Numbered from the stretch's first letter, positions 27,362 to 38,147 are shown. The stretch: 64,000 nt of DNA from Treponema sp. (GCA_017553635.1 JAFZKN010000007.1:310001-374000), one strand, 5' to 3'. A program made the numbers and translations. The notes: generated from the sequence alone by a model not told the origin.

Positions 27362-29653
27362 CTAAATATGTTCTTTTACGAAATTTACAAAATCTGTTTC
27401 GTAGAGCGGTTTAGAATAGAAGTATCCCTGAACCTGATCACAGTCAAGTTCACGAAGCATGTCTCTCTGTTCTGCAGTCTCAACCCCTTCGAAAAGAGTT
27501 TTCTTATTAAGTTGTTTTCCAAGATCAATAAGGGTATTAATCATTTTCTGATGACTGTGCTTTGAATCTTCTCTTTTCAAAAAGTTCTGATCAAATTTAA
27601 GTACATCAATAGGCACTTCATTAAGCATATTAAGAGAAGACTGCCCGCTTCCGAAATCGTCCATTGCAACACTAAAGCCATGCTGGTGAAGTTTTTCTGT
27701 AACGCGGATAAGGTTGTAAGAATCTCCTTCAGTTGCAGCACGCTCAAGAATTTCAATTTCAATCAATTCCGGCGGAAGATCATATTTATTAAACCTTCTT
27801 ACGAATTCTTTTACAAATCTGTCAGGATTAGAATGATTTCTTGACATATTTACAGAAATCGGAACAACAGGATTTCCATTATCGAGCTGTGACCTCAAGA
27901 ACTTGAAAACCATTTCATAAACTTCAAAATCGAGTTTTACGATAAATCCATTGCGTTCAAACACAGGAACAAAATCCCCTGGATTTAAATTTCCAAGCTT
28001 TGGATTTGAACTGTTCCACCTCACAAGTGCTTCAGCTCCTTTTATCTTGTCATCATGGAGACCGATTTTAGGCTGGTACATCACATAGAATTCTCCTCTA
28101 TCAAGGGCTTTGTTCATGTGACGTTCGATTCTCTGTTCACGTTCAATTGCTTCTTCCATTGGACGAGAGAATACTGCATAACGAAGTAAAAGATTATCCT
28201 TAATAGTTCCTTTTGCATAAGATGCTTCACCGATTAAATCAAGAATAGTTTTATTTTCGTTATACATCTGCTTTTCCGGAAGCACAAATGTAATTCCATA
28301 TTTCGGATAAACCGGCAGATCAAGAACAGAAAGAGCTTCTTCCATTTCGTTAACAGCATCTTCAAGTTCTTCCATAAAGTCCATTACGGTTTCAATTCTT
28401 CCCATTGTATAAAAATGATCTGCATAACCGCGACCACAGATAGCACCTTTCTTTTTACATCGCTCAAGAAGAGTATCTGCACAGATTGTCAAAACTTTAT
28501 CTGCTTCTTTATTTCCAAAACTCTGATTTATAAATTTAAATCCCCTAAAGTCAATTTCGAGTACTGCAAATTTTGAACCACGGTATTTTTCGAGCATCAT
28601 CTGAGCCTCTCTTTCAAACTTAGGGCGAGTCCAAAGATTTGTCAGAGGATCAAAATAACTTTCCCAGATATTTGTATTATTAAGGAACAGTGCAGAAGCC
28701 CCGAAAAGAATTACAATCAGAAGAATTGTTGCGATAATTACAAGCATTATCGTTTTTCTGAGCTGATAATACGTAAGAAAAAGGTCTCTTTTATCTACAG
28801 TAATACCACATGTCCAGTTTGTTTTTTCAATTGGTTCAACATAAACAGAAACTTCTCTTCCTTCGGAAGAAATAGTATCATAAACACCTCGCCTTACTTT
28901 ATAGAAGAAAAGCGATCCAAAATCTGAAAACTTAGGATTCGTCGGAACATAATCTTTCCCCAGATAATTTTCATCATAGTGACAGACAAATTTTCCTTCA
29001 TCTCCTATGATAAAAAAATGTCCTTCATTTTTTATCTGAAGCTTTTCCGTAAGTCCAATCAGCGTTGAAAGTTTTACCGTCGCATAAACGACTCCTTTTA
29101 AAGTTCCGTCCGAATTTTTTACTGCCTGAGCAACAACAATAATCCTCTCTCCAGTTGCCCTCGACTCAAACGGACCTCCAACAGTTTCCTGCTTACCTTC
29201 CAGTACAATCTGCTTAAAATATGATCTGTCAGAAACATTAAATTCAACATTATTAGCGGAAATTGAATTTCCGTTAATATCTGAATATGCTATGTTATAG
29301 AAGAAATCCGGTTTTTGAGACACATGTTCAATAAGCCAGTTCTGTTTTTCCTCCTTTGTAGGCAGGTCAACAAAAAGCCGGTTCCTTGAAAACTGCTTTA
29401 ATTCAGAACATGCTTCTTCAAATATATACTTTGAAATAAGTTCATATTCGTGAACAAGCATTCCAGCAAATTCGTGTGATTTTTTTTCTGAATTTGATTT
29501 AATGACTGAAAGGCATTTTATAGCAATAAAGATCAGGAAGGAAGTAATAATAACACCGCTTACTGCGAAACAGAGATATTTCGCCATTCTACGAGTAAAC
29601 GTTAAATTATTACTCTTAGTTTTGTAAAATTTTGTATTTTGAGAGGGTAGCAT
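27362..29653 (-). CDS. Cache-GGDEF(degenerate)-EAL cyclic-di-GMP phosphodiesterase
   Basis: This 763-residue membrane sensor has two transmembrane helices (about 27-50 and 301-323) bounding a periplasmic Cache-type sensor (GNSISAN, GPFESRATGERIIVVAQAV). Then comes a GGDEF-like domain whose catalytic motif is replaced by GRGYADHF, so it should not make c-di-GMP. The EAL domain appears active: EALVRW at 541, then NMSRN, EILERAA, MDDFGSGQSSL, the catalytic lysine LKFDQNF, and FEGVET. It would therefore hydrolyse c-di-GMP in response to an external ligand, with the degenerate GGDEF perhaps sensing GTP. It diverges from the giant repeat protein gene. Confidence 0.92.
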   Translation of the reverse strand: MLPSQNTKFYKTKSNNLTFTRRMAKYLCFAVSGVIITSFLIFIAIKCLSVIKSNSEKKSHEFAGMLVHEYELISKYIFEEACSELKQFSRNRLFVDLPTKEEKQNWLIEHVSQKPDFFYNIAYSDINGNSISANNVEFNVSDRSYFKQIVLEGKQETVGGPFESRATGERIIVVAQAVKNSDGTLKGVVYATVKLSTLIGLTEKLQIKNEGHFFIIGDEGKFVCHYDENYLGKDYVPTNPKFSDFGSLFFYKVRRGVYDTISSEGREVSVYVEPIEKTNWTCGITVDKRDLFLTYYQLRKTIMLVIIATILLIVILFGASALFLNNTNIWESYFDPLTNLWTRPKFEREAQMMLEKYRGSKFAVLEIDFRGFKFINQSFGNKEADKVLTICADTLLERCKKKGAICGRGYADHFYTMGRIETVMDFMEELEDAVNEMEEALSVLDLPVYPKYGITFVLPEKQMYNENKTILDLIGEASYAKGTIKDNLLLRYAVFSRPMEEAIEREQRIERHMNKALDRGEFYVMYQPKIGLHDDKIKGAEALVRWNSSNPKLGNLNPGDFVPVFERNGFIVKLDFEVYEMVFKFLRSQLDNGNPVVPISVNMSRNHSNPDRFVKEFVRRFNKYDLPPELIEIEILERAATEGDSYNLIRVTEKLHQHGFSVAMDDFGSGQSSLNMLNEVPIDVLKFDQNFLKREDSKHSHQKMINTLIDLGKQLNKKTLFEGVETAEQRDMLRELDCDQVQGYFYSKPLYETDFVNFVKEHI

Positions 29654-29660
29654 ACTACTT

Positions 29661-29666
29661 ATGATA
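29661..29666 (-). promoter_or_regulatory. Extended -10 of the phosphodiesterase gene
   Basis: TGG-TATCAT on the coding strand ends 7 nt before the ATG at 29653, with no ribosome site between. This predicts a leaderless message. Confidence 0.5.
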
Positions 29667-29723
29667 CCACGCTATTTTAAAATCCGCAAAATATATTTAT
29701 TGATATCTCTAAAAACTCACTTT

Positions 29724-29771
29724 TAAAGTCATCAGAATAGAATTCCGATAATAGAAAAGAAGTAGTATAAT
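29724..29771 (+). promoter_or_regulatory. Sigma-28-like promoter plus a second -10 for the giant repeat protein
   Basis: TAAA (29724-29727, within TAAAGTCA) lies 16 nt before TCCGATAA (29744-29751). This is close to the FliA consensus TAAA-N15-GCCGATAA. A perfect TATAAT (29766-29771) follows and may be a housekeeping promoter. Both give short leaders that contain the GGAGG site. Confidence 0.55.
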
Positions 29772-29802
29772 TATATTAGGATATTATCCGGAGGAATTTA
29801 CT

Positions 29803-32800
29803 TTGTTTTCTCTATTTAAATGTGCAGAATTGAACAGCTCAAAACACCTCGAAAAAAAGGCACTGGCCGGCATTTTATTTTTAGTATCTGCCGTTTCGTC
29901 TGTATGGTGCTCTGAATATATTTATAATGAAAACTGTGAATCGACAGAGGTTTATGATTTTTCAAGCGGAATAATTGCAGGAAATTCTGAGTTTGTATGG
30001 AAAAAACTTAACGCAGCAGGAACAGCATGGGAGTATCTTACTACGCCCGAAACTCCAGGAGCATCAGACAACCTCTACTTTACTGGAGAACTTGCGGCAA
30101 ACATAAAACTTGATGCAGACGTAACAGTAAACGACATAATCTTTTCTTATGAAAGGACAGCAAACCCTAATGTTACTTCCGGTTCTTACACGATTACAAT
30201 CGATTTAAACGGATATAACCTTACATGTAATGATTTTATCTTTAATAACGCTTCAACATATCCTGCTAATGTTGTTATAAAAGATTCAAGCGGGTCTCCG
30301 GGAACTCTTACAATCAACGGAACTCTCGATTACTCTGACAATCTTAACCATACACTTACAATCAGTGATGACGTTGCCATTGATGCATCAGGTGCGACAT
30401 ATTCAGCAGGAAGCGGAACTGGAAAACTTACAGTAAGTGGATCTGGTACATTTGAATTACCTGCAGGAACGACAGATCCGCATCTTACAATAAGCGGAGT
30501 TTATACAAATGCAGTTTCTGTTTCGTGCTCTGCAACAAACACAGATCGTTCATTTTTTACTTCTGCAAAATCAAGCACCATAACTTTTACATGTCCTCAA
30601 ACTCACGCACCTGTAGTTATAAGTTATACAATTGTTTTATCAACACCATTTGACAACCCTGTTTTTTCTTTTAACGGTTCATCTCTTTCTGAGGGAACGA
30701 ATACAGGAACAATTACACTTGCAGAAAATGCCGAAACAACAAATGTAGTTCTCTCTTATGAAGGTACCTTCGGCGGCGCAGATTCTATTTCTGTGGAATT
30801 TAAAAATGGAACGGAAACTGTTGCATCAAGCTCTATCGAACCTGACGCTCCTTACTGGACAGGTTCTGTAAACACAGCCTGGAACAACGTAGCAAACTGG
30901 GTTGGAATAAGCACAATTGGAGATCTTGCGGATGCTCCTTTGATTTATATTCCTGCCGAAGCAAGCCGTGAACCATTGGTAACTGGTGGAACTTCTGTAG
31001 GAAAAGCAACATCTACAATTTATGTTGGCAAAAATATCTCTGGCGCAGGAAACCTGACCTTTAACGGAAATGTTTTTATAACCGATAACATCAGCATTTC
31101 CTTATCAAGCGGCAGTATAACCTTTGCAAAATCCGTTTCATCTTCTACAGGAAGTCCTGATTATAATTTAAGTCTCATAAGTGACGACTTAACTCTTAAT
31201 ACAGTAACTGATATAAAAACACTTACAATAAAAGCTTCAACGACACTTAATGATGATGTAACAGTTGCAACCTGGGAAAATACTTATGATAAAACAATCA
31301 TCCCCGGAACTTCAACCGTAACTGTTTCTGACTCAATCCTTGGAAACAACACCTTTAACAATCTCATAATTCCATCAGGCTCGTTATTCAAATTTGAAGC
31401 AGGTAAAACTCAGACAGTCACAGGAACATTTACTGCAACAAACTCAATACTGTCCAGCTCAACACAAGGAACACAATGGAACATCGACGTTGCATCAGCA
31501 AATGCTTCTGTAAGTACAGTCCAGGTTGAAGACTCAAATTCTACAAACCCTATTACACCGACAGGAACCTGTACAAACCTCGGAAACAATATCAACTGGG
31601 CAATCTCATCAACATACAGATGGAAATCTTCAGCTGCTTCGACTGCATGGACAACTGCAGCCAACTGGGAACTTAACACGACAGGAACTACATGGATTAA
31701 TGCTACAAGATACCCGGGACAGGATGCAGCCGACAGCGTAACAATTCCTGCAGCAACAAACAGCCCGGCTTACTCAGGAAGCTCTGACATAACTCTTTTA
31801 AAAATCACTGTAGGTTCTGCAACAGATTCAGATGCGGGTCTTACTCTTTCGGGTTCTGGAAGCATTCTTCTTTCTGCTGCATCAAATGCGCTTTTAAACT
31901 ACGGAACTGTTTTTTATGAAAGCACAGGACGAATTAAAAACAACGCTGCAACTCCTGCTTTAATAATGGATGTTGCAAGAGGAACTGTGCAATATAACGC
32001 AGGCGCAGTTTCTGTTTCTGATATAGGAACAACAGATTATTACAATCTCATTATAAACGGAACAGGACACACTCTCGCAGGTGCAATTACAGTTGCAAAT
32101 AATTTTACTCTAAAAAATTCTTCTTCTATTGTAACTGCAGCAGGTTCTTCTTTAACTGTAACAGAAGCATCTTCTCTTGGTGGAAGCATTACAACAGCTG
32201 GAAATCAAGTTTATGCAGGAGCTGTTACATTAACTGCAAATTCTGCTTTAGATGCAGACACTTCAAACATTACATTTTCTACTGCAATAAGCGGTGCAGA
32301 TAAAAACCTTACTGTAACAGGAGCAGGAGCAAGCTTTGCTGCTGTTACAAATATAAACACACTTACATTAAATGCAGCTTCTACACTCGGTGCAAATGTA
32401 AGCGTTAAAAACTGGGAAAACCCTTCATCAAACACAATTACTCCTGGAACATCAACAGTAACTGTTTCTGAGTCTGTTTCAGGTGATAATAATTTTTATA
32501 ACCTTACAGTTTCTGATGGAGCAACTGTTTCTTTTGAAGCAGGATCAACTCAGACTATCGGCAGAACTTTTACAGCAGGCGGAACAACAGGATCTGTATT
32601 ACAAAGCTCTGTAAATGGAACACAGTGGAATATAAGTGTCGCATCCGCAAATGCTTCTGTTTCAAATGTAAGTGTAAAAGATTCCAACTCTGTAAATGTA
32701 ATTACTCCTACTGGAACTAATGTTAATCTCGGCAACAACATCAACTGGGACATCGGTTCATCATACAGATGGATTGGTGGAACAAGCTCTGCATGGATGA

Positions 32801-35800
32801 CTGCAGAAAACTGGCAGATGAAAACAACCGGAACAACATGGATAACAGCCACATCATATCCGGGACAGTTTTCAAGCAGTGATGACGTTTTAGTCGGTTC
32901 AGCTAATAAAACAACAAACTGGCCTGACTTTAGTGAAACAACAGACATTCATATTACAAAAATTCAGATTGGTGACTCAAGCACAGATACAACCTCGCAG
33001 TTTAATTTTTCTGCCAGCGCAGACCTTATCGCTTCTGATGCAACTCCGATTACAAATTACGGAACAATCATTTATTCAGGCACAGGCCGAATAAAAAATA
33101 ACGCCGCAACTCCTGCACTTATAATGGATGCCGCACATGGAACAGTTCAGTTTAACTCCGGTGCAACAGTTATTTCTGAAATCGGAACAGCCGATTACTA
33201 TAATTTAATCGTCGACGGCACAGGCCACACACTCGGCGGAGCAATTACAGTTGCAAATAATTTTACGTTAAAAACTTCTTCTTCGATTACAGGCGGAACG
33301 TCGCTTTCTGTAACAAAAACATCTTCTATCGGCGGAAACATCACGACAACCGGCGCGCAGGATTATACAGGAATAGTAACTGCAACAGCAGACTGTACTT
33401 TTACTTCTTCCGGCGGAGATGTAACGTTCAGTAATAAAATCGAAGCAACAGGATATAATGTTGCTTCTTCAACAAATGGCAGCAGTGTTTCTACAACCAT
33501 AAGAGGAAATATCACCGCAGCAAATTTTGATGTTACAGGAATACTTAACTTTGGGCAAAACTTAAGGACAATTACGACAACAGGTTCTCAAAATTATCAC
33601 GGACCTGCAAAAATAAATTCTGCAAACGCTTCTCAAACGCTTACACTTACAGCAGCAGGCGGCGTAACGTTTTATGACACATTAACACGATTTAATAACA
33701 CAACTACGACAGCTGTTCTTTACACTGCAGGAACAACAAATGTTGTATTTAAGAAAAATATTTCTGATCTCGCAGAAATTTCGATAGATGGCACTACAAC
33801 TTTTACATCAACAGTTTCATCAGTATCTTCAACCGGAGCTCAAACTTACACAGGAGACGTAACTTATTCATCAGATATTACATTTGCCGCAGGAACAGAC
33901 AGCACAACTGACATATCATTTGCCAGCAGCTTTACAGACTCAAGTGCGACACCACATAATTTAACAGTAAATAAAGGTAACTTTAAAATCGGAACTTCAA
34001 CATTTACTGCCGGAGTTGTAACAGTCGATTCAGCAGGAGCATTCACACAGACCGGTGACAACGGAACAAACACACAGTCTGCACTTGCACTTATAAACAA
34101 CGGAACAATGATATGGGACAGCACAGGAGCCGGCGGAACTCTTTCTGTTACGGGAACTGCAACTGACGGAGGAATCAGTTCTCCAGACGGAGCTGATTAC
34201 ACTGACCATTTAATTGTCTTTAACAAAAAGAATGTAAACATCTCAAATGACAATACAATTTCCGGAGTTTTCTATAACCTTACAATTCCGACTGGGAAAA
34301 CTTATACAAACGGTCTTGAAATTGTTGTAAGAAATAATTTTACCGCAACAGGAACTTATGCGCACAACTCAAAAACTCTGCGATTTGGCGATACAAAAGT
34401 AGGTTCTGTAACCTATCCTAACGGTGATGACGGAATCATTACAGGAACAGAAAGCGGTACTCCATCGACACTTTATCTTGGAAACATTCTTATACGCCAG
34501 GGAAATAAAACAAAAACATTTAAATCAAATATTTCTACAGCCAACATTACCTGCGGTGACACAACCACAGGCGGCTCAATTATATTTGAAAAAAATCTTA
34601 CAGTAAACGGAACTCCTTCATTAACAACAAAGGGTTCTTATATATTCAATTCAACTGCAGATGGAACAACTGTAAACTTTACAAACAATGTTTCAATAAC
34701 AAACGCCGCAAAAGTAACTGTAGGAAAAAACTTTACTTCTTCAGGAAACATTACAATTAATGCTCCGGTTTCACTTTCTGCAAACACAATATTTACCGCA
34801 ACAGGAAAAAACATAGCATTTGGCGACACAGTTTCTAAAGACACTACTTCAAGCACTCTCACAGTTACAACAGGAACAGGAACTTCATCGCAGGTGACTT
34901 TTACAAAAGCAGTAAACGTTCAGCAACTTGCAGTAACAAACAACGGAACGTTCAATCTTAAAAAAGCCGCTTCAATAACTGCACCTGCCGGCTTTACACT
35001 TTCTGGAAACGGAAACGCAGTAATCGGCGAAGATTCTGACACTACAGCTCTTTCGATAACAACAACAAACACACCGATTCTTTTTGACGGCACAGGAACA
35101 GTTACATTAAACGGAACAGGTTTAAAAACATTCTCTACTTCAAATTCTGATGGCGGAAACATTACAATCAACAAAGCAATCGCAGGCTCTGCAAACAATT
35201 CCCAGCCACTTACTTTAACTGCGGGAACTGGAACAGGAGCCGGAAACATTACTCTTTCCAACAACATCGGAACTGCAACAATTGCACTTGGCAATTTAAC
35301 ACTCACAGGAAAAAACATTACTCTTGATTCAGGAAAAAAGATTTACGCCCGTTCAGTTTCCATTACAAACACAGGCGTCTTTCACTTACAGAGCGCTTCA
35401 TCAATTACAGCAGACTCTGGTTTTACAAAAACAGGTACAGGTCTTTCACAACTTAACGGAACCATTGCAACAACAAATTCTGCAATCTCATTCAACACAG
35501 ATACATATATTTCCGGTACTTCAACTTTAAATGCAGGAAGCGGAACAATTACTATAGGAAACGGAACTGCAGGTGATTTATACATCAGTTCAATTTCCGG
35601 CACTACTGCACAGAACGTTTCATTTACAGCCGGCACACTCGATGTAAAAGGAAACTTCGCGCTGTTTAACGGAAACGTAACTCTTGCTGCAAACCTTACA
35701 ACCGGCAAAGACATCGTCCTCTTAAACGGTGCTTCGTCAACAATGAACGATGACACCCACGACACAAATAAATCTTCAGGCATTACAGGACTTTTTAATT

Positions 35801-38115
35801 ATCACAACGCGCTCAGAACAGCATCAAACAAGCTCTGCCCGCCTTCACTCGCTCTTGCAACAACATCAGGATACCCTGAGACAATGCCAGACGGGGTAAC
35901 TTCAATTACACACACAGGAACTTACAAATCTACTCTCACCGGTTTTGGCGGAAAAACAATTACAGCCGGCCAGAACTTTTACGACAACGGTGTTAACCTC
36001 TCGCCGACTTCAGCATGGACTTTAAAGCTTAAAGACAACGACAGCGCAGTAAACGCTTTTGCAGAAATGTACAATGCAGGCATTTCACGATGTACTGCTG
36101 CATGTATTACAACAAATGGTTACGCATGGTTAAGTGCAGCAGAAAACTGTACAAACGGCGGTAACAACAGCTCAACTGATACTTCTGCAACAATAAGTTA
36201 TTCAGGTGGAGACACGGGTGCATACACAAGAACAAAGACCGGTGTTGCATTCCTCAGGCCGACACTAAGTACCAATAATACTTTAAGATTCGCTTCAGAA
36301 GGTCGAACCACAGGTCCGGAAATTCCAAATCTTTCCGGCACTTATACTGTACGTGATAATGTAATAAGAATTGAATTTGTAAGGAACAATGACGCAAGTA
36401 AAAATGCTCTTATTGAAAATTCAAACAATGAAATTTCAAGAGCAATTCAGTCAACTTTTAAAACAAATAACGGATCTGCTTCATTTACTGCAAACGCATA
36501 TATCGATGCAGAATGCACAGTATCAACCGATGGTAAAGGTGACCTTGCAGTAATATATATCAAAGCTGACACCATAACATGGAACCTTGCAGCAACAGGT
36601 ATTTCTACAGGAGACGCAACATCAAAAGACTCACATGGAAATCATCAGACATCTTTACCAGACCTTACAATTGAAAAAGCTCTTACAACTATGTTCTACA
36701 CATTAACTGATGAGCATAAAAACAGAATATGCAGCTTTAAATCCAATCCGACTTCTACACCAAGCTCTGCAGAAGGATTTAGATTTACTGCAACTGCAAC
36801 AAGATGTGCTATCGCAGAAATGCATATTACATTTGCAATTGCAGATTTTAATTCCAATAAAATCTATCTGTATTTTGACAGACCACTTGCAGATGATATC
36901 ACATGGGAAACATTCAACCCGGGAACGGCTCATGCAACAGAAGATGCAATTAAAATAATCACAGCTCCGGGAAGCACAACTTCTGTGAACACAGTAACAT
37001 CTGTTTCCCGTGACGGAATTTCCAATAACGGAATTATCCTCTACCTGCAGAATGATCTTGATTATTCAATGATTACTTATGGAATTACAATTGCTTATGC
37101 AGGTTCGTTCCTGTTCCAAAGTAAAATACACAGTCCTGATAACCATGTCGTAGAAAACGGAGAGTCACACTGTATAAGTGATGTAATAACAAACTGTGTA
37201 GATGTTCAATATGCATACGACAACAGAAACGATGCATACATTGCGTCTACCGGAGGAACAGCACCGATTGACTCTATCGTAATGAGAAACTTTACAGGTT
37301 CTGGAAGTAATGACAAGGTATTTGAAGATAAAAACATTACTCTGGTTACAAGAGATATTTCCAATTCAGCAAACTTTACATACAAACTCGTTGCAGACAT
37401 TACTCCTAACCCTTCTTCAGAAGGACTGTACTACAAAGATTATACAGGCCACTCAACAAGATTCTGGTTTGCAGAAGGAAACAATCCTGTATTACAGTTC
37501 AGCCCAGCGCTCAATAATTCTTCAGAAAAGAAAAACTCTTCTACAAACAGCAATCTCATCGAACAGACAATCGATGCAACGGATCCTGATCTTATAACAT
37601 ACTTATTCCACAATTTCTCAGAAGAAACTCCTTGCCTCAACTGGGAAAAAGGAAGCAACGTAAGGTTTGTATTTGAAGTTCTTAACGGAGGAACTCCATA
37701 TACTATTAACCACAGATACGACACAGGAAATTCAGAAACGACTCCACTTTATGCAGTCCGTCTTAAAAACCCTTCAGACCCTGGATCAATCGATTTGTGG
37801 TCTTTCAGAATTTCTGAACCTTCAAGACAAAGCGGTGGTGTTTCTGTTTATTCAAATGTTGTAAATGCCACAAATAAAGAATTCTGTACGGTTGAAGTTA
37901 ACATGAGTAAAAAAGGAAATCTTCGTGTTATTGTAATGACTGCCGACGGAAATGTTGTAAAATATCTTGAAAACGGAATTAAACCGGAGGGACTCCATTA
38001 CTATTACTGGAATGGAACAAATAATTCAGGAAAGGCTGTTGCCCGCGGAATCTATTTTATCCGTGTTGTTGGACCTGAAATGGAGGAAACACGTAAAGTT
38101 ATGGTAGTAAAATAG
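29803..38115 (+). CDS. Giant secreted repeat protein with FlgD-like C-terminal Ig domain (2770 aa)
   Basis: The start is TTG with a strong GGAGG 8 nt upstream. A signal peptide with an unusually long N-region (hydrophobic core about residues 24-37, cleavage near VWCSE) sends it out of the cytoplasm. Residues 351 to about 1300 hold three tandem modules opening with an aromatic 'YxW...AW...A-NW' motif (351, 605 and 988). From there to about 2000 the chain is low-complexity, Ser/Thr/Asn/Gly-rich beta repeats. A mixed region follows. The last 80 residues form a FlgD-like Ig domain (LRVIVMTADGNVV, YYWNGTNNSGKAVARGIYF). No autotransporter barrel is seen. Probably a surface or fibrillar adhesin; function is inferred. 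Confidence 0.85.
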   Translation: MFSLFKCAELNSSKHLEKKALAGILFLVSAVSSVWCSEYIYNENCESTEVYDFSSGIIAGNSEFVWKKLNAAGTAWEYLTTPETPGASDNLYFTGELAANIKLDADVTVNDIIFSYERTANPNVTSGSYTITIDLNGYNLTCNDFIFNNASTYPANVVIKDSSGSPGTLTINGTLDYSDNLNHTLTISDDVAIDASGATYSAGSGTGKLTVSGSGTFELPAGTTDPHLTISGVYTNAVSVSCSATNTDRSFFTSAKSSTITFTCPQTHAPVVISYTIVLSTPFDNPVFSFNGSSLSEGTNTGTITLAENAETTNVVLSYEGTFGGADSISVEFKNGTETVASSSIEPDAPYWTGSVNTAWNNVANWVGISTIGDLADAPLIYIPAEASREPLVTGGTSVGKATSTIYVGKNISGAGNLTFNGNVFITDNISISLSSGSITFAKSVSSSTGSPDYNLSLISDDLTLNTVTDIKTLTIKASTTLNDDVTVATWENTYDKTIIPGTSTVTVSDSILGNNTFNNLIIPSGSLFKFEAGKTQTVTGTFTATNSILSSSTQGTQWNIDVASANASVSTVQVEDSNSTNPITPTGTCTNLGNNINWAISSTYRWKSSAASTAWTTAANWELNTTGTTWINATRYPGQDAADSVTIPAATNSPAYSGSSDITLLKITVGSATDSDAGLTLSGSGSILLSAASNALLNYGTVFYESTGRIKNNAATPALIMDVARGTVQYNAGAVSVSDIGTTDYYNLIINGTGHTLAGAITVANNFTLKNSSSIVTAAGSSLTVTEASSLGGSITTAGNQVYAGAVTLTANSALDADTSNITFSTAISGADKNLTVTGAGASFAAVTNINTLTLNAASTLGANVSVKNWENPSSNTITPGTSTVTVSESVSGDNNFYNLTVSDGATVSFEAGSTQTIGRTFTAGGTTGSVLQSSVNGTQWNISVASANASVSNVSVKDSNSVNVITPTGTNVNLGNNINWDIGSSYRWIGGTSSAWMTAENWQMKTTGTTWITATSYPGQFSSSDDVLVGSANKTTNWPDFSETTDIHITKIQIGDSSTDTTSQFNFSASADLIASDATPITNYGTIIYSGTGRIKNNAATPALIMDAAHGTVQFNSGATVISEIGTADYYNLIVDGTGHTLGGAITVANNFTLKTSSSITGGTSLSVTKTSSIGGNITTTGAQDYTGIVTATADCTFTSSGGDVTFSNKIEATGYNVASSTNGSSVSTTIRGNITAANFDVTGILNFGQNLRTITTTGSQNYHGPAKINSANASQTLTLTAAGGVTFYDTLTRFNNTTTTAVLYTAGTTNVVFKKNISDLAEISIDGTTTFTSTVSSVSSTGAQTYTGDVTYSSDITFAAGTDSTTDISFASSFTDSSATPHNLTVNKGNFKIGTSTFTAGVVTVDSAGAFTQTGDNGTNTQSALALINNGTMIWDSTGAGGTLSVTGTATDGGISSPDGADYTDHLIVFNKKNVNISNDNTISGVFYNLTIPTGKTYTNGLEIVVRNNFTATGTYAHNSKTLRFGDTKVGSVTYPNGDDGIITGTESGTPSTLYLGNILIRQGNKTKTFKSNISTANITCGDTTTGGSIIFEKNLTVNGTPSLTTKGSYIFNSTADGTTVNFTNNVSITNAAKVTVGKNFTSSGNITINAPVSLSANTIFTATGKNIAFGDTVSKDTTSSTLTVTTGTGTSSQVTFTKAVNVQQLAVTNNGTFNLKKAASITAPAGFTLSGNGNAVIGEDSDTTALSITTTNTPILFDGTGTVTLNGTGLKTFSTSNSDGGNITINKAIAGSANNSQPLTLTAGTGTGAGNITLSNNIGTATIALGNLTLTGKNITLDSGKKIYARSVSITNTGVFHLQSASSITADSGFTKTGTGLSQLNGTIATTNSAISFNTDTYISGTSTLNAGSGTITIGNGTAGDLYISSISGTTAQNVSFTAGTLDVKGNFALFNGNVTLAANLTTGKDIVLLNGASSTMNDDTHDTNKSSGITGLFNYHNALRTASNKLCPPSLALATTSGYPETMPDGVTSITHTGTYKSTLTGFGGKTITAGQNFYDNGVNLSPTSAWTLKLKDNDSAVNAFAEMYNAGISRCTAACITTNGYAWLSAAENCTNGGNNSSTDTSATISYSGGDTGAYTRTKTGVAFLRPTLSTNNTLRFASEGRTTGPEIPNLSGTYTVRDNVIRIEFVRNNDASKNALIENSNNEISRAIQSTFKTNNGSASFTANAYIDAECTVSTDGKGDLAVIYIKADTITWNLAATGISTGDATSKDSHGNHQTSLPDLTIEKALTTMFYTLTDEHKNRICSFKSNPTSTPSSAEGFRFTATATRCAIAEMHITFAIADFNSNKIYLYFDRPLADDITWETFNPGTAHATEDAIKIITAPGSTTSVNTVTSVSRDGISNNGIILYLQNDLDYSMITYGITIAYAGSFLFQSKIHSPDNHVVENGESHCISDVITNCVDVQYAYDNRNDAYIASTGGTAPIDSIVMRNFTGSGSNDKVFEDKNITLVTRDISNSANFTYKLVADITPNPSSEGLYYKDYTGHSTRFWFAEGNNPVLQFSPALNNSSEKKNSSTNSNLIEQTIDATDPDLITYLFHNFSEETPCLNWEKGSNVRFVFEVLNGGTPYTINHRYDTGNSETTPLYAVRLKNPSDPGSIDLWSFRISEPSRQSGGVSVYSNVVNATNKEFCTVEVNMSKKGNLRVIVMTADGNVVKYLENGIKPEGLHYYYWNGTNNSGKAVARGIYFIRVVGPEMEETRKVMVVK
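30853..33420 (+). repeat. Three tandem protein-module repeats inside the giant gene
   Basis: Repeat units begin at about 30853, 31615 and 32764. The second unit is about 1150 bp long. The second and third are clearly related at DNA level too, for instance around TGGATTAATGCTAC versus TGGATAACAGCCAC and in the shared GGAACATCAACAGTAACTG and AACAACATCAACTGGG-like stretches. Such repeats can recombine and change protein length. Confidence 0.7.
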
Positions 38116-38147
38116 GCAAAAACCTTTACTTATTCAGTAACATAACT

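Noticed and set aside
34638..35783. Antisense open frames in the giant repeat protein gene
   Set aside because: They arise from the low stop-codon content of the antisense of Thr/Ser/Asn-rich repeats. No promoter or ribosome site and no recognisable protein family.
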